DNA from: Prevotella sp.
GTDB lineage: Bacteria > Bacteroidota > Bacteroidia > Bacteroidales > Bacteroidaceae
Direction of reading: 5' to 3'
Length of the DNA stretch: 64,000 nt
NCBI GenBank assembly: GCA_017410365.1
Contig: JAFQQY010000020.1
Location: 1-64,000, forward strand
A program made the position numbers and the translations under genes. Of the stretch, positions 45,092 through 53,864 are shown in pieces. How positions within the stretch are numbered: position 1 is the first letter of the stretch; each line of letters starts with the position of its first letter. The notes under the pieces were generated by a model, which was not told where the DNA came from, did no database searches, and saw only the letters and a program-made list of their open reading frames with translations.

Positions 45092-46423
45092 TTATTGCAT
45101 CATATATTTCATTATGCTGCCGCTAATCTGTCGCAATGATATTTCGCAAAGCTTGGTATTGTATTCTGCCACAAGTATTCGCTCTTCTGCATCGAGCAAA
45201 CTCTGTTGTGCCTCGCGCATCTCAATACCAGAGAGATCGCCAAGCATATAACGCTCGTGGGCTATATAGTGGTTTTCTTCTGCCGTGACAAGGTTCTGTC
45301 GTTCAAGTGCCAGCAGGCGCAGGTTGTTCTTATAGGCCTGCCACAGGTCGGCAAGGTCGGCACGCAACGACTGCTCCAGTTGCAGGCGAGCCATGTCGGC
45401 GTTATCAATATTGATACGAGCGTTGCGGCGCTGACTGCTTCGTTTGCCGTCAAACAGGGTCATGCCCATCTTCACTCCGAAGGTGGCACCCCAGTTGTCG
45501 CGGCTCTTTGTTGCTCCCTCGCTGAAGTTATCGTGTGAATAACTGTAACCGCCGTTCAACTTTATGTACGGGAAGTCGCGACTCATCGTTGCCTTATAGT
45601 CAAGTTCCGCCAGACGGATGTTCTGCGATGCATTCAAGAGCGATGCGTTTGTACGCATTGTGGCATTGAGAAGGGTGTCGAACACCAGTTTGTCGTCAAC
45701 GTTGATAGAGGTATCCGGCACGCTGATGGCTGTGGTCATATCTTTGACAGCCATCAGTTCATAGAGGCGGATGCGCGAAGAGGCGAGCAGTTCGTGCTGC
45801 TTCAGACTCTGTGCCGAGTCGGCATTGAAGTCAACCTGTGCCTGCTGGAGGTCGAGGCGCGACGCACTGCCTATGGTGTAACGTTCAAGCACTATGCGCA
45901 GACGCTCTTTCGAGAGTTTTACGGCATTGTGCAGATTACGCATACGGATGCGTTGCTGAATGAAATTGTAGTATTCCGATGTCAGTTCTGCCACATAGTC
46001 CTCTATGGCCAGTCGGGTGCGTGTCTGTCCCTGACGACGCAGTTCCTGCAACTTACTGTAGTTAGCCTGAATCTTGAATCCGTCGAAGATGGTCCAGTCG
46101 AGATTGATGCCGGCAGAATAGCCGTGGTCGAAGGAGTTGCGGTTCTTTGTCACCGTTCCGTCGGTACGCGACTTGGTGTCGGTGTTCATTGACGAACCGT
46201 CATAGCCGGCAGTTGCACTGAGTGTAGGCAGATAGCCGGCATTAGCCAGATTGGCATTGTTGTCGGCCATGCGCTCCTCGTTTCTTACGATGCGCAGGTC
46301 GTAGTTGTTCTTCAGACCCGTCTCTATGAACTTCGGCAGCGACCCTATCATCGTTTCTTGTGCCCATGCATCGGCAAATGGAGCCATGAACAGGGCCAAT
46401 AAGCATATTCTAATATATTTCAT
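45092..46423 (-). CDS. TolC-family outer-membrane efflux protein
   Basis: The 443-residue protein has a signal peptide (LLALFMAPFADAWA) and two repeats of the outer-membrane efflux protein domain with long coiled helices (IRMRNLHNAVKLSKERLRIVLERYTIGSASRLDLQQAQVD; ERYMLGDLSGIEMREAQQSLLDAEERIL). It forms the outer-membrane channel for the RND pump encoded 11 bp upstream. Confidence 0.93.
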   Translation of the reverse strand: MKYIRICLLALFMAPFADAWAQETMIGSLPKFIETGLKNNYDLRIVRNEERMADNNANLANAGYLPTLSATAGYDGSSMNTDTKSRTDGTVTKNRNSFDHGYSAGINLDWTIFDGFKIQANYSKLQELRRQGQTRTRLAIEDYVAELTSEYYNFIQQRIRMRNLHNAVKLSKERLRIVLERYTIGSASRLDLQQAQVDFNADSAQSLKQHELLASSRIRLYELMAVKDMTTAISVPDTSINVDDKLVFDTLLNATMRTNASLLNASQNIRLAELDYKATMSRDFPYIKLNGGYSYSHDNFSEGATKSRDNWGATFGVKMGMTLFDGKRSSQRRNARINIDNADMARLQLEQSLRADLADLWQAYKNNLRLLALERQNLVTAEENHYIAHERYMLGDLSGIEMREAQQSLLDAEERILVAEYNTKLCEISLRQISGSIMKYMMQ

Positions 46424-46434
46424 CTTTACGCTAT

Positions 46435-49400
46435 TTATTCTTTATGGGAATTACTTGCACCATCTTTCTTCGATGGGACTGAAGCTGTTCCTATATTAGT
46501 TGACACATAAGAGTAGATGGCTGGCACGATGAACATGGTGAGCAATGTAGAGATAAGCATACCGCCCACCACTGCCGTACCCATAGCAATACGACCGTTA
46601 CAGCCCTCGCCGGTGGCGAACATCAGCGGCATGAGTCCGAGGATGGTCGAAACACTGGTCATGAGAATAGGGCGCAAACGCTGTATTGACGCCTCGCGGA
46701 TGGCTGTCATCTTGTCTTCGCCTGCCTTCTGGCGCTGATTGGCAAACTCAACGATAAGAATACCGTTCTTCGCCACCAGTCCGATGAGCATGATGATACC
46801 AATCTGACTGTATATGTTCATTGTTATTCCGCCCACAAGCATGAATATCAGTGCTCCGCAGATGGCGAGAGGCACGGTGAGCATGATGACAAACGGGTCT
46901 TTGAAACTCTCGAACTGGGCTGCAAGAATAAGGTAGATGAGCAGCAGAGCGAGGGCAAAGGCGAATATCAGACTTGACGAACTTTCACGAAACTCCTTCG
47001 AATCGCCGGCAAGTGCAGTACGGAAGGTATCGTCGAGCACTTCCTTGGCTATCTTGTCCATTTCATCGAGACCCTCGCCAATGGTCTTGCCGTCAGCCAA
47101 ACCTGCCGAGATTGTGGCAGACACGAATCGGTTGTAGCGGTAGAGCTTTGGCGGAGCGATGCTCTCAACCAGGTCTACCAGGTTTTCCATCTGTACCATC
47201 TTACCGTCGGCAGAACGCATGTAGATGGCCTTGAGGTTGGTTGGGTCGTTGCGCTGCTGGCGGTTAATCTCACCCACAATCTCATACTGCTTTCCGTTCA
47301 TATACAGATAACCCATACGCTGTCCGCTGAGTCCGTACTGCAAAGTCTGTGCGATATCCTTCGTACTCACACCCATAAGGTTGGCTTTCTCACGGTTGAC
47401 GCTCAGTCTTACCTCCGGTTTTGAGAACTTCAAATCGACGTCGGCCATCTGGAACGTAGGATTGTCATAAACCTTTGCCATGAATGCCGGCAGCACCTTC
47501 TGCAGTTTCTCGATGTTTGTGGCCTGCAGTACGTATTGCACTGGCATGGCACCACGCCTGCCGCCGAAGGTACTCTGCTGCTGAACGAAGGCACGGGCAT
47601 CGGTCTTAGTGCGCACGGCTTTCGACAGTTTTTCTGCCACCTCCATCTGAGTATAGTCGCGCTCGGCAAGGTCTTTCAGCGTAATCTGAATATTTCCCGA
47701 ACCTTCCGACACGCGTGCAGTGATAAACGCTGCATCAGGCATCAGCGAGTCGGCCAGTCGGTTGATGTCTTCGGTGTAATCGCGCATATATTCGTAGGTC
47801 ACACCCTCCGGTCCCATGGTGCGGATGGTTATGCTCGAGCGGTCCTCAAGCGGTGCCATCTCCGCCGGCACGCTAACCCACATCCAGACACAGGCTACAA
47901 GTGCCACCACCATGATGGCAATGGCCGTGAAACGCTTGCGCAGGAAGGCATCGAGCATGCGAGAATATACATTATTGAGTCCTGTGAAGAACGGTTCTGT
48001 CTTGCGGTAGAACCAGTTTTGCTCCTTGCGCCTTACAAGCAGTTTCGTGGCTAGCATCGGCGTGAAGGTAAGTGCGGCGAATGAGGAGATGATTACCGAA
48101 CCGGCAACCACGAAACTGAACTCTCGGAAGAGTCGGCCGGTTGTTCCCTCCATGAACACGATGGGCAGGAACACCGCCACCAGCGTGATGGTGGTAGAGA
48201 TGACGGCAAAGAATATCTCCTTGGCTCCCTCGATACCCGCCTCAAAGGGTTTCATGCCTCGCTCTATTCGTATATAGATGTTCTCGGTCATAACGATGGC
48301 ATCATCGACCACCAGTCCGACGGAGAGCACGATGGCAAGCATCGAAAGCACGTTGATGGAGAAGCCGCACAGATACATCACGAAGAATGCACCGATGAGC
48401 GACACAGGAATAACGATACAGGGGATGAGCGTAACGCGCCAGTCGCGCAGGAAGAGGAAGATAATGATGATTACGAGCAGGAAGGCTTCGTAAACGGTTG
48501 TCTCCACCTCACTGATTGAGGCACGGATGAAACGTGTGTTGTCGAAACCGTAGTCGAAGTGTACATCCTCTGGCAGGTCTTTCTTCATCATCTCCATACG
48601 CTCATGCACGGCGTCGGCAATATCTATATGGTTGGCTCCCGGCTGCGGAACGACAACGACACCCACCATAGGCACACCGTTCATCTTCATATAGCTCTTG
48701 ATATCGCGTGGCGACAGTTCGGCACGACCGATGTCGCTGAACCTCACCATGCGACTGCCGTCTTCCTTGATAACGAGGTTGTTGAACTCCTCCGTGGTGT
48801 GCATTTGTCCCATGGTGCGGATACTGAGTTCGGTGGTATTGCCCTCGATGGTTCCCGATGGCAGCTCCACATTCTCACGGTCGAGGGCATTCTTCACGTC
48901 CATAGGCGTAATGCCATAACCAGACATCTTCACAGGGTCGAGCCACAGGCGCATGCAATATCTTTTCTCACCCCATATCATAACGCTCGAAACGTCTTGA
49001 ATGGTTTGCAACTGCTCCTTCACCGTAAGGTCGGCTATCTCACTGAGTTCCAACAGCGAGCGCTTGTCGCTCTGTATGGCCACCATAAGTATCGGACGCG
49101 CATCGGCATCGGCCTTCGACACTGTTGGCGGGTCGCAGTCGCGCGGCAACCACCGTTGTGCTCTCGACACCTTGTCGCGCACGTCGTTGGCAGCCGTTTC
49201 CAAATCTACCGAGAGTTCAAACTCAACCGTTATACGACTGTTTCCTTGCTGACTGACACTGGTCAGGGAGCGGATGCCAGGAATACCGTTGATGTTCTGC
49301 TCAAGGGGTTCGGTTATCTGATTCTCTATTACGTCGGCGTTTGCACCCGGATACGAGCACGACACAGATATTATAGGGTTATCCACCGACGGATATTCTC

Positions 49401-49503
49401 TTACGCCCAGCGTTGCGTAGCCGATAGCTCCGAAGAGGAGTATTATCAGCGTGAGCACCGTGGCAAGCACCGGGCGGCGTATTGAAAGTTCGGATATGTT
49501 CAT
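46435..49503 (-). CDS. RND efflux transporter permease (HAE1/AcrB type)
   Basis: This 1022-residue inner-membrane pump has the RND layout: N-terminal LSIRRPVLATVLTLIILLFGAIGY, two large periplasmic loops, and 12 membrane helices. The proton-relay helix 4 carries the Asp pair in LSVGLVVDDAIVMTENIY, and GIEGAKEIFFAVISTTITLVAVFLPIVFMEG follows. Substrates cannot be predicted; drugs, bile salts or other amphiphiles are typical. Its start is preceded by a 330-bp repeat-filled gap after the adaptor gene, an unusual spacing within such an operon. Confidence 0.95.
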   Translation of the reverse strand: MNISELSIRRPVLATVLTLIILLFGAIGYATLGVREYPSVDNPIISVSCSYPGANADVIENQITEPLEQNINGIPGIRSLTSVSQQGNSRITVEFELSVDLETAANDVRDKVSRAQRWLPRDCDPPTVSKADADARPILMVAIQSDKRSLLELSEIADLTVKEQLQTIQDVSSVMIWGEKRYCMRLWLDPVKMSGYGITPMDVKNALDRENVELPSGTIEGNTTELSIRTMGQMHTTEEFNNLVIKEDGSRMVRFSDIGRAELSPRDIKSYMKMNGVPMVGVVVVPQPGANHIDIADAVHERMEMMKKDLPEDVHFDYGFDNTRFIRASISEVETTVYEAFLLVIIIIFLFLRDWRVTLIPCIVIPVSLIGAFFVMYLCGFSINVLSMLAIVLSVGLVVDDAIVMTENIYIRIERGMKPFEAGIEGAKEIFFAVISTTITLVAVFLPIVFMEGTTGRLFREFSFVVAGSVIISSFAALTFTPMLATKLLVRRKEQNWFYRKTEPFFTGLNNVYSRMLDAFLRKRFTAIAIMVVALVACVWMWVSVPAEMAPLEDRSSITIRTMGPEGVTYEYMRDYTEDINRLADSLMPDAAFITARVSEGSGNIQITLKDLAERDYTQMEVAEKLSKAVRTKTDARAFVQQQSTFGGRRGAMPVQYVLQATNIEKLQKVLPAFMAKVYDNPTFQMADVDLKFSKPEVRLSVNREKANLMGVSTKDIAQTLQYGLSGQRMGYLYMNGKQYEIVGEINRQQRNDPTNLKAIYMRSADGKMVQMENLVDLVESIAPPKLYRYNRFVSATISAGLADGKTIGEGLDEMDKIAKEVLDDTFRTALAGDSKEFRESSSSLIFAFALALLLIYLILAAQFESFKDPFVIMLTVPLAICGALIFMLVGGITMNIYSQIGIIMLIGLVAKNGILIVEFANQRQKAGEDKMTAIREASIQRLRPILMTSVSTILGLMPLMFATGEGCNGRIAMGTAVVGGMLISTLLTMFIVPAIYSYVSTNIGTASVPSKKDGASNSHKE

Positions 49504-49835
49504 GTTTGTTGTTTTTTAGTTGACGAGTAAACGAGTTGACAAGTTGACGAGTTGACGAGTTGACGAGTTGACAAGTTATTTGCATCTGAAGCTATTGTCC
49601 TTTGACTTCCTTTGATTCCTTAATTCAGTCTCACCCAATATTAGGAGTGTAGGAGTGAAGGAGTGGCGCTTCGCTTAGGAGTGTAGACAATACTCAGGGA
49701 GTTCAGGAATTCAGGAGTTCAGACGTATGCTTGGTATGCATGCGCTCCATTTTCATCTGATTTCCCTTCCTTTCGGGAGGGGATAGGGGTAGGTTCCTAT
49801 TTCCCCCTCCCCTCGGTGAGGTTAGGAGGGGACTT
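49504..49835. repeat. Composite repeat block inside the RND operon
   Basis: The 332-bp gap between adaptor and permease is almost wholly repeats: period-8 GTTGACGA x7 (49519-49574), AGGAGTGN units at 49643-49666 and 49677-49684 followed by AGACAATA, a period-8 CAGGAATT/CAGGAGTT run ending CAGACG (49695-49725), and two G-rich hairpins (49764-49790 and 49803-49832). No reading frame is supported. Confidence 0.85.
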
Positions 49836-50912
49836 CTACTCCACCTTTACCACTACAGGCTGACCCTGGCGCAACTGCATCGTACCGCTCACTATCACGG
49901 TGTCGCCGATGCTCAAGCCACGGAGCACCTGTACCTGGGCATCAGTGCGCAGACCTTTGGTTATCTCTACAGCCTCAGCCTTGCCGTTCTTGCAGAGGAA
50001 CACCTTGTCGATACCCATCTCAGAAACGATGGCCTCACTCGGTACTGCCAGCGTGCGGTCGTACTTGCGTGTGGTAAGGTTGACATTGACATAACGTCCC
50101 GGCACCAGTTTGCCATCGGTGTTCGGATAGAGTGCACGGACGGTATATGTACGGGTTTCGGGGTCAACACGAGAGTCAGAGGCATAGACCTTCGCACTGC
50201 GTGGCGTAAGGTCGCCCTCGGCTGTAAACGTAAGGTCAGTGCCTGCCGGCAGCGTTCCGGCATATCGCTCTGGCACACTGAACTCCACCTTCAGCGGTGT
50301 CATCTTGGTGAGCATCGCTACGGCGGTACTGGTTGTGGCGTATGCACCAACACTGACCTGACGAAGACCGATAACTCCTGAGAACGGTGCACGCAACTCA
50401 GTCTGTGCTATCTGTGCCTTCACACCGTCAATCTCTGCCTTCAGGGCCGTGAGGTTGGCCTCAGCCTCCTGAAAGGCTTCTTTACTAACAGCCTCTTTCT
50501 CAAGCAGTGCCTTGGCACGGTACACACGGTCGTGCATCAATTTCAACTGTGCTTCCTTCTTTCGCAACTCTGCCTGTAGCGGAGCATCGTTGATTTTTGC
50601 GAGCAACTGTCCGCGCTCAACATGTGCTCCTTCCTTGAAATAAATATCGGTAATCTTTCCTGAAGTCTCGAACGAGAGGTTCACTTCCTCATCGGGCACA
50701 AGACTGCCACTAATGAAAATGCCATCGGTAAGTTCCTGTTCGCCCATCACCACGGCTCTAACATTAAGTGTCTTCGACTGTCTTCCTTTGCCGCTAGGAA
50801 CTCCCCCGGTCTTCAGTTCTTCATTCTCGTGAGGCATTAGCGAGTTGTAGCCAACAATCGACAGACCAACAACGACAACTCCCACGATACCCCATTTAGT
50901 GTATTTATTCAT
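49836..50912 (-). CDS. RND efflux periplasmic adaptor (AcrA/MdtA type)
   Basis: The 358-residue protein has an N-terminal membrane anchor (WGIVGVVVVGLSIVGY), a lipoyl/barrel-sandwich domain split by a helical hairpin (GKITDIYFKEGAHVERGQLLAKI and LRAPFSGVIGLRQVSVGAYAT) and a beta-barrel with membrane-proximal end (VPGRYVNVNLTTRKYDRTLAVPSEAIV). It links permease and outer-membrane channel. It is the first gene of adaptor-permease-TolC, and no regulator gene is adjacent. Confidence 0.93.
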   Translation of the reverse strand: MNKYTKWGIVGVVVVGLSIVGYNSLMPHENEELKTGGVPSGKGRQSKTLNVRAVVMGEQELTDGIFISGSLVPDEEVNLSFETSGKITDIYFKEGAHVERGQLLAKINDAPLQAELRKKEAQLKLMHDRVYRAKALLEKEAVSKEAFQEAEANLTALKAEIDGVKAQIAQTELRAPFSGVIGLRQVSVGAYATTSTAVAMLTKMTPLKVEFSVPERYAGTLPAGTDLTFTAEGDLTPRSAKVYASDSRVDPETRTYTVRALYPNTDGKLVPGRYVNVNLTTRKYDRTLAVPSEAIVSEMGIDKVFLCKNGKAEAVEITKGLRTDAQVQVLRGLSIGDTVIVSGTMQLRQGQPVVVKVE

Positions 50913-51103
50913 AACATATTTTTTAATTAATTTGTTCTTAAAATCGATATAGACACAATAATGCCCACATATTTAATATATGACGTGATTTTAGTAAAAT
51001 AGTATTAATTCGACTTTCATATTTCAAATACTTTAACAAATAACAGCCTGATATTTTATGTATTTTAAGCATTCGCCTGTTAAGAAATGAAAAAATCAGA
51101 TGT

Positions 51104-51138
51104 TTTGTTGGTTATGAGGAAAATAGTTTTTACATTTG
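51104..51138 (+). promoter_or_regulatory. Promoter of the exported nitroreductase gene
   Basis: TTTG (51104-51107) and TACATTTG (51131-51138) are separated by 23 bp, slightly longer than usual. The start codon is at 51193. Confidence 0.45.
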
Positions 51139-51192
51139 TCCTCGTAAATATTAAACAACACTATTTTAAAACAAATCAAAAATCGTTATCCT

Positions 51193-51831
51193 ATGAAGAA
51201 AATCGTATTGACATTAGCTGCAATGCTGATTGCATTGACTGGTGCAATGGCACAGAATGCTCCTGAGGTAATCAAACTGAACAAGCCTAACTATGACGAA
51301 GGCATGACTCTCTTGAATGCACTGAAGAACCGTAAGTCGTCAAAGGGATTCACAGAGAAAGAAATCTCACTGCAAGACATCTCCAACATGATGTGGGCGG
51401 CACTTGGAGTAAACCGTCCCGACGGAAAGCGCACCGCTCCTACCGGTTCTAACAGACAGGAAATAGAACTGTATGCCTTCTTCAAGCATGGTGCCTACTA
51501 CTACAATTACAAGAACCACACTCTCGAACTCGTTGCCAAGGGTGACCACCGTGCCATAACCGGACGTGCCGATGCTCAGAAGGCTTATCTCAACCTGCTC
51601 TTCATCGCCGATACCGACAAGACCGGTCCTGGTCACAGGCCTGGCGATGCCAACACCGTTTCGTATGTCAACGTGGGTTATGTTTCGCAGAATGTGTATC
51701 TCTATTGCGCAAGTGCCGGCATTGGCAGCAGGGCCCGCGGCGGATGGAACCAGCAGAAAGTGGTCGAGACTCTGAAGTTGAAGGACTCGATGATTGTCGT
51801 ACTGGGACAGACTGTGGGATATTGCGAGTAA
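51193..51831 (+). CDS. Exported SagB/ThcOx-type nitroreductase-family protein
   Basis: The 212-residue product has a clear signal peptide (MKKIVLTLAAMLIALTGAMAQN), then a nitroreductase-fold domain: NRKSSKGFTEKEISLQDISNMMWAALGVNRPDGKRTAPTGSNRQ and the late IGSRARGGWNQQKVVETLKLKDSMIVVLGQTVGY. These match SagB-like FMN oxidoreductases. Export is unusual because such enzymes need FMN and reductant, usually in the cytoplasm. Substrate unknown. It stands alone. Confidence 0.82.
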   Translation: MKKIVLTLAAMLIALTGAMAQNAPEVIKLNKPNYDEGMTLLNALKNRKSSKGFTEKEISLQDISNMMWAALGVNRPDGKRTAPTGSNRQEIELYAFFKHGAYYYNYKNHTLELVAKGDHRAITGRADAQKAYLNLLFIADTDKTGPGHRPGDANTVSYVNVGYVSQNVYLYCASAGIGSRARGGWNQQKVVETLKLKDSMIVVLGQTVGYCE

Positions 51832-51939
51832 TTTGTCGTTTGACTAAATTTGGCTACTAAAAGAAATACCCGAATGGCGCTATGAATAGGCGCCATTTTT
51901 ATTTTATTCCAAAAATCAGTGGTTTATCGTTTTTTTTAG

Positions 51940-51947
51940 TATATTTG
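51940..51947 (+). promoter_or_regulatory. -7 element of the DUF2851 gene
   Basis: TATATTTG matches TAnnTTTG exactly, 26 bp before the start codon at 51974. A -33 element is not clear. Confidence 0.5.
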
Positions 51948-51973
51948 CAAATTGATAATAACCACAACAGACT

Positions 51974-53272
51974 ATGGAACAACTGCTGCACTACTGCTGG
52001 AAACACAGACTGATGGGTACAGGCAACTTGCTGACCATCGACGGCAAGACGGTGGAGGTGATTGATACTGGACTGCACAATAGCAATGCCGGACCTGATT
52101 TCTTCAACGCCAAGGTGAAGATTGACGGCACGCTATGGGTGGGCAATGTTGAGATTCACGACCGTGCCAGTCATTGGTTTGCCCACGGTCACGACAAGGA
52201 CAGTGCCTACAACAATGTGGTGATGCACGTTGTGGGCGAGGCTGATGCCATTGTCACTACTGCCGACGGCAAGACTATCCCTCAAGTGGTGGTCAGCGTT
52301 CCTCAGCATGTTGCCGACAATTATCAGGAACTGCTGCGCACCGACTCTTACCCGCCTTGCTATAAGATTGTACCGGAACTGTCGGCACTGACCATACACT
52401 CATGGATGAGTGCGCTGCAGACGGAAAGACTGGAACAAAAGACCATTGCCATCGAGGAAAGGGTAAAGCAGTGCGGCGGCGCATGGGAGGAAGCCTATTT
52501 CATGACTCTTGCCCGCAACTACGGCTTCGGCATCAACGGCGATGCCTTTGAGCAATGGGCCAGATGCATTCCTCTTTCTGCTGTGGGCAAGCACCGCGAC
52601 GACCTATTTCAGATAGAAGCGATATTCCTTGGACAGGCTGGTCTGCTCGACATCGATGAAATCGCCGAGAAATATCGCAGCAAGGTGATGGCGGATGAAT
52701 ACTTCACCCGCCTCGTCAACGAGTACAGGTATCTGGCTCATAAGTTCTCACTTACGCCTATGGACAGCAAGATGTGGCGCTTTCTGAGGTTGCGCCCGCA
52801 GAACTTTCCTCTTATACGCATATCACAGCTTGCCACTCTCTATCACGAGAGACGCACCAACCTGAGCATGCTTGCTGAATGTCAGTCGTTGAACGACCTT
52901 CGCCAGATGCTCACAACGCATGTCTCACCATACTGGGAAACCCACTATTCATTCGGTTCAGAGAGCAGCAAGAGCAAGAAGAATCTTTCTGCTGCATCCA
53001 TCGACCTGCTGATAATAAATACTGCCATACCTATGCTCTTCGCTTATGGCAGGCACCTGCACAAAGAGGATTTGTGCGACAGGGCTTTCGACATCCTCGA
53101 CCAACTGAAGGCCGAGAATAATAACATCGTGCGCATGTGGCAGGAGTGCGGAATGGAGGTAAAGACCGCCGGCGACAGCCAGGCACTGATACAGCTGAAG
53201 AAGGAATACTGCGACCGACGCGAATGCCTAAGATGTCGCATCGGGTATGAGTATCTTAAAGGGGATAGATGA
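51974..53272 (+). CDS. DUF2851 protein
   Basis: This 432-residue cytoplasmic protein begins with the DUF2851 signature (EQLLHYCWKHRLM, then VIDTGLHNSNAGPDFFNAKVKIDGTLWVGNVEIHDRASHW), a nuclease-like arrangement of Asp, Glu and Lys residues. The C-terminal half is helical and ends in a Cys-rich CDRRECLRCRIGYEYLK. It is conserved across Bacteroidota; function unknown, though the GNVEIH segment hints at a PD-(D/E)xK-like fold (inference). Confidence 0.85.
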   Translation: MEQLLHYCWKHRLMGTGNLLTIDGKTVEVIDTGLHNSNAGPDFFNAKVKIDGTLWVGNVEIHDRASHWFAHGHDKDSAYNNVVMHVVGEADAIVTTADGKTIPQVVVSVPQHVADNYQELLRTDSYPPCYKIVPELSALTIHSWMSALQTERLEQKTIAIEERVKQCGGAWEEAYFMTLARNYGFGINGDAFEQWARCIPLSAVGKHRDDLFQIEAIFLGQAGLLDIDEIAEKYRSKVMADEYFTRLVNEYRYLAHKFSLTPMDSKMWRFLRLRPQNFPLIRISQLATLYHERRTNLSMLAECQSLNDLRQMLTTHVSPYWETHYSFGSESSKSKKNLSAASIDLLIINTAIPMLFAYGRHLHKEDLCDRAFDILDQLKAENNNIVRMWQECGMEVKTAGDSQALIQLKKEYCDRRECLRCRIGYEYLKGDR

Positions 53273-53290
53273 TCTAGCTTAATAGATTTC

Positions 53291-53357
53291 CTAGAGAATC
53301 CTAGGCCTTCCTAGAGCCTCCTAGGTCTTCCTAGAGCTTCCTAGAACTTCCTAAAAA
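53291..53357. repeat. Period-10 CCTAGG array ending at the thioesterase start
   Basis: About 6.6 units in exact 10-bp register (CTAGAGAATC, CTAGGCCTTC, CTAGAGCCTC, CTAGGTCTTC, CTAGAGCTTC, CTAGAACTTC). It stops 5 bp before the start codon at 53363, covering the usual ribosome-binding region. Confidence 0.9.
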
Positions 53358-53362
53358 AGATT

Positions 53363-53782
53363 ATGAAACAAAAATACATATACGAAACAAAAATGATGGT
53401 TCGCGACTATGAGTGCGACATCGAGGGCATTGTGAACAATGCCAACTACCTTCACTACACAGAGCATACGCGCCATCTGTTCTTGAAGGCTTGCGGACTG
53501 AGTTTCGCAGAGATGCACCGCAAGGGCGTTGATGCTGTAGTGGCTCGAATGAACCTGCAATTCAAGACACCGCTCACTTGCGACGATGAGTTTATATCAC
53601 GGCTCGGATTGCATAAAGAGGGCATACGCTATGTCTTCAATCAGGACATCTACCGAGCCAGCGACGAGAAACTCTGCTTCCGCGGTGTAATAGAGATAGT
53701 GTGCTTGGTAAACGGCAAACTGGCTGACAGCGAAGACTATAACAAGGCCTTTGAGAGTTATCTGCAAGGACTAAACGCCTAA
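53363..53782 (+). CDS. Acyl-CoA thioesterase, 4-hydroxybenzoyl-CoA/YbgC type
   Basis: The 139-residue hotdog-fold protein carries the active-site segment VRDYECDIEGIVNNANYLHYTEHTRH with Asp in the position typical of YbgC-type thioesterases. It hydrolyses short or medium acyl-CoA or acyl-ACP. It lies in a same-strand run DUF2851-thioesterase-dprA-dusB whose junctions hold repeat arrays. Confidence 0.88.
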   Translation: MKQKYIYETKMMVRDYECDIEGIVNNANYLHYTEHTRHLFLKACGLSFAEMHRKGVDAVVARMNLQFKTPLTCDDEFISRLGLHKEGIRYVFNQDIYRASDEKLCFRGVIEIVCLVNGKLADSEDYNKAFESYLQGLNA

Positions 53783-53786
53783 GTCA

Positions 53787-53864
53787 ATCCTTCAATTCTT
53801 CAATCCTTCATCTAGGAAAGCCAGGATTTCCTATACACTCCCAAAATCTCCTATCCCTCCTAAA
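53787..53864. repeat. Period-8 and period-10 repeats ending at the dprA start codon
   Basis: TCCTTCAA-type units (TCCTTCAA, TTCTTCAA, TCCTTCAT; 53788-53811) are followed by about five degenerate period-10 CCTA units (53811-53864). The last base touches the ATG at 53865. Confidence 0.7.

Noticed and set aside
45794-46192. Long open frames opposite the TolC, RND, helicase and lepB genes
   Set aside because: They mirror the codon structure of strongly supported genes on the other strand and show no domain or start context.
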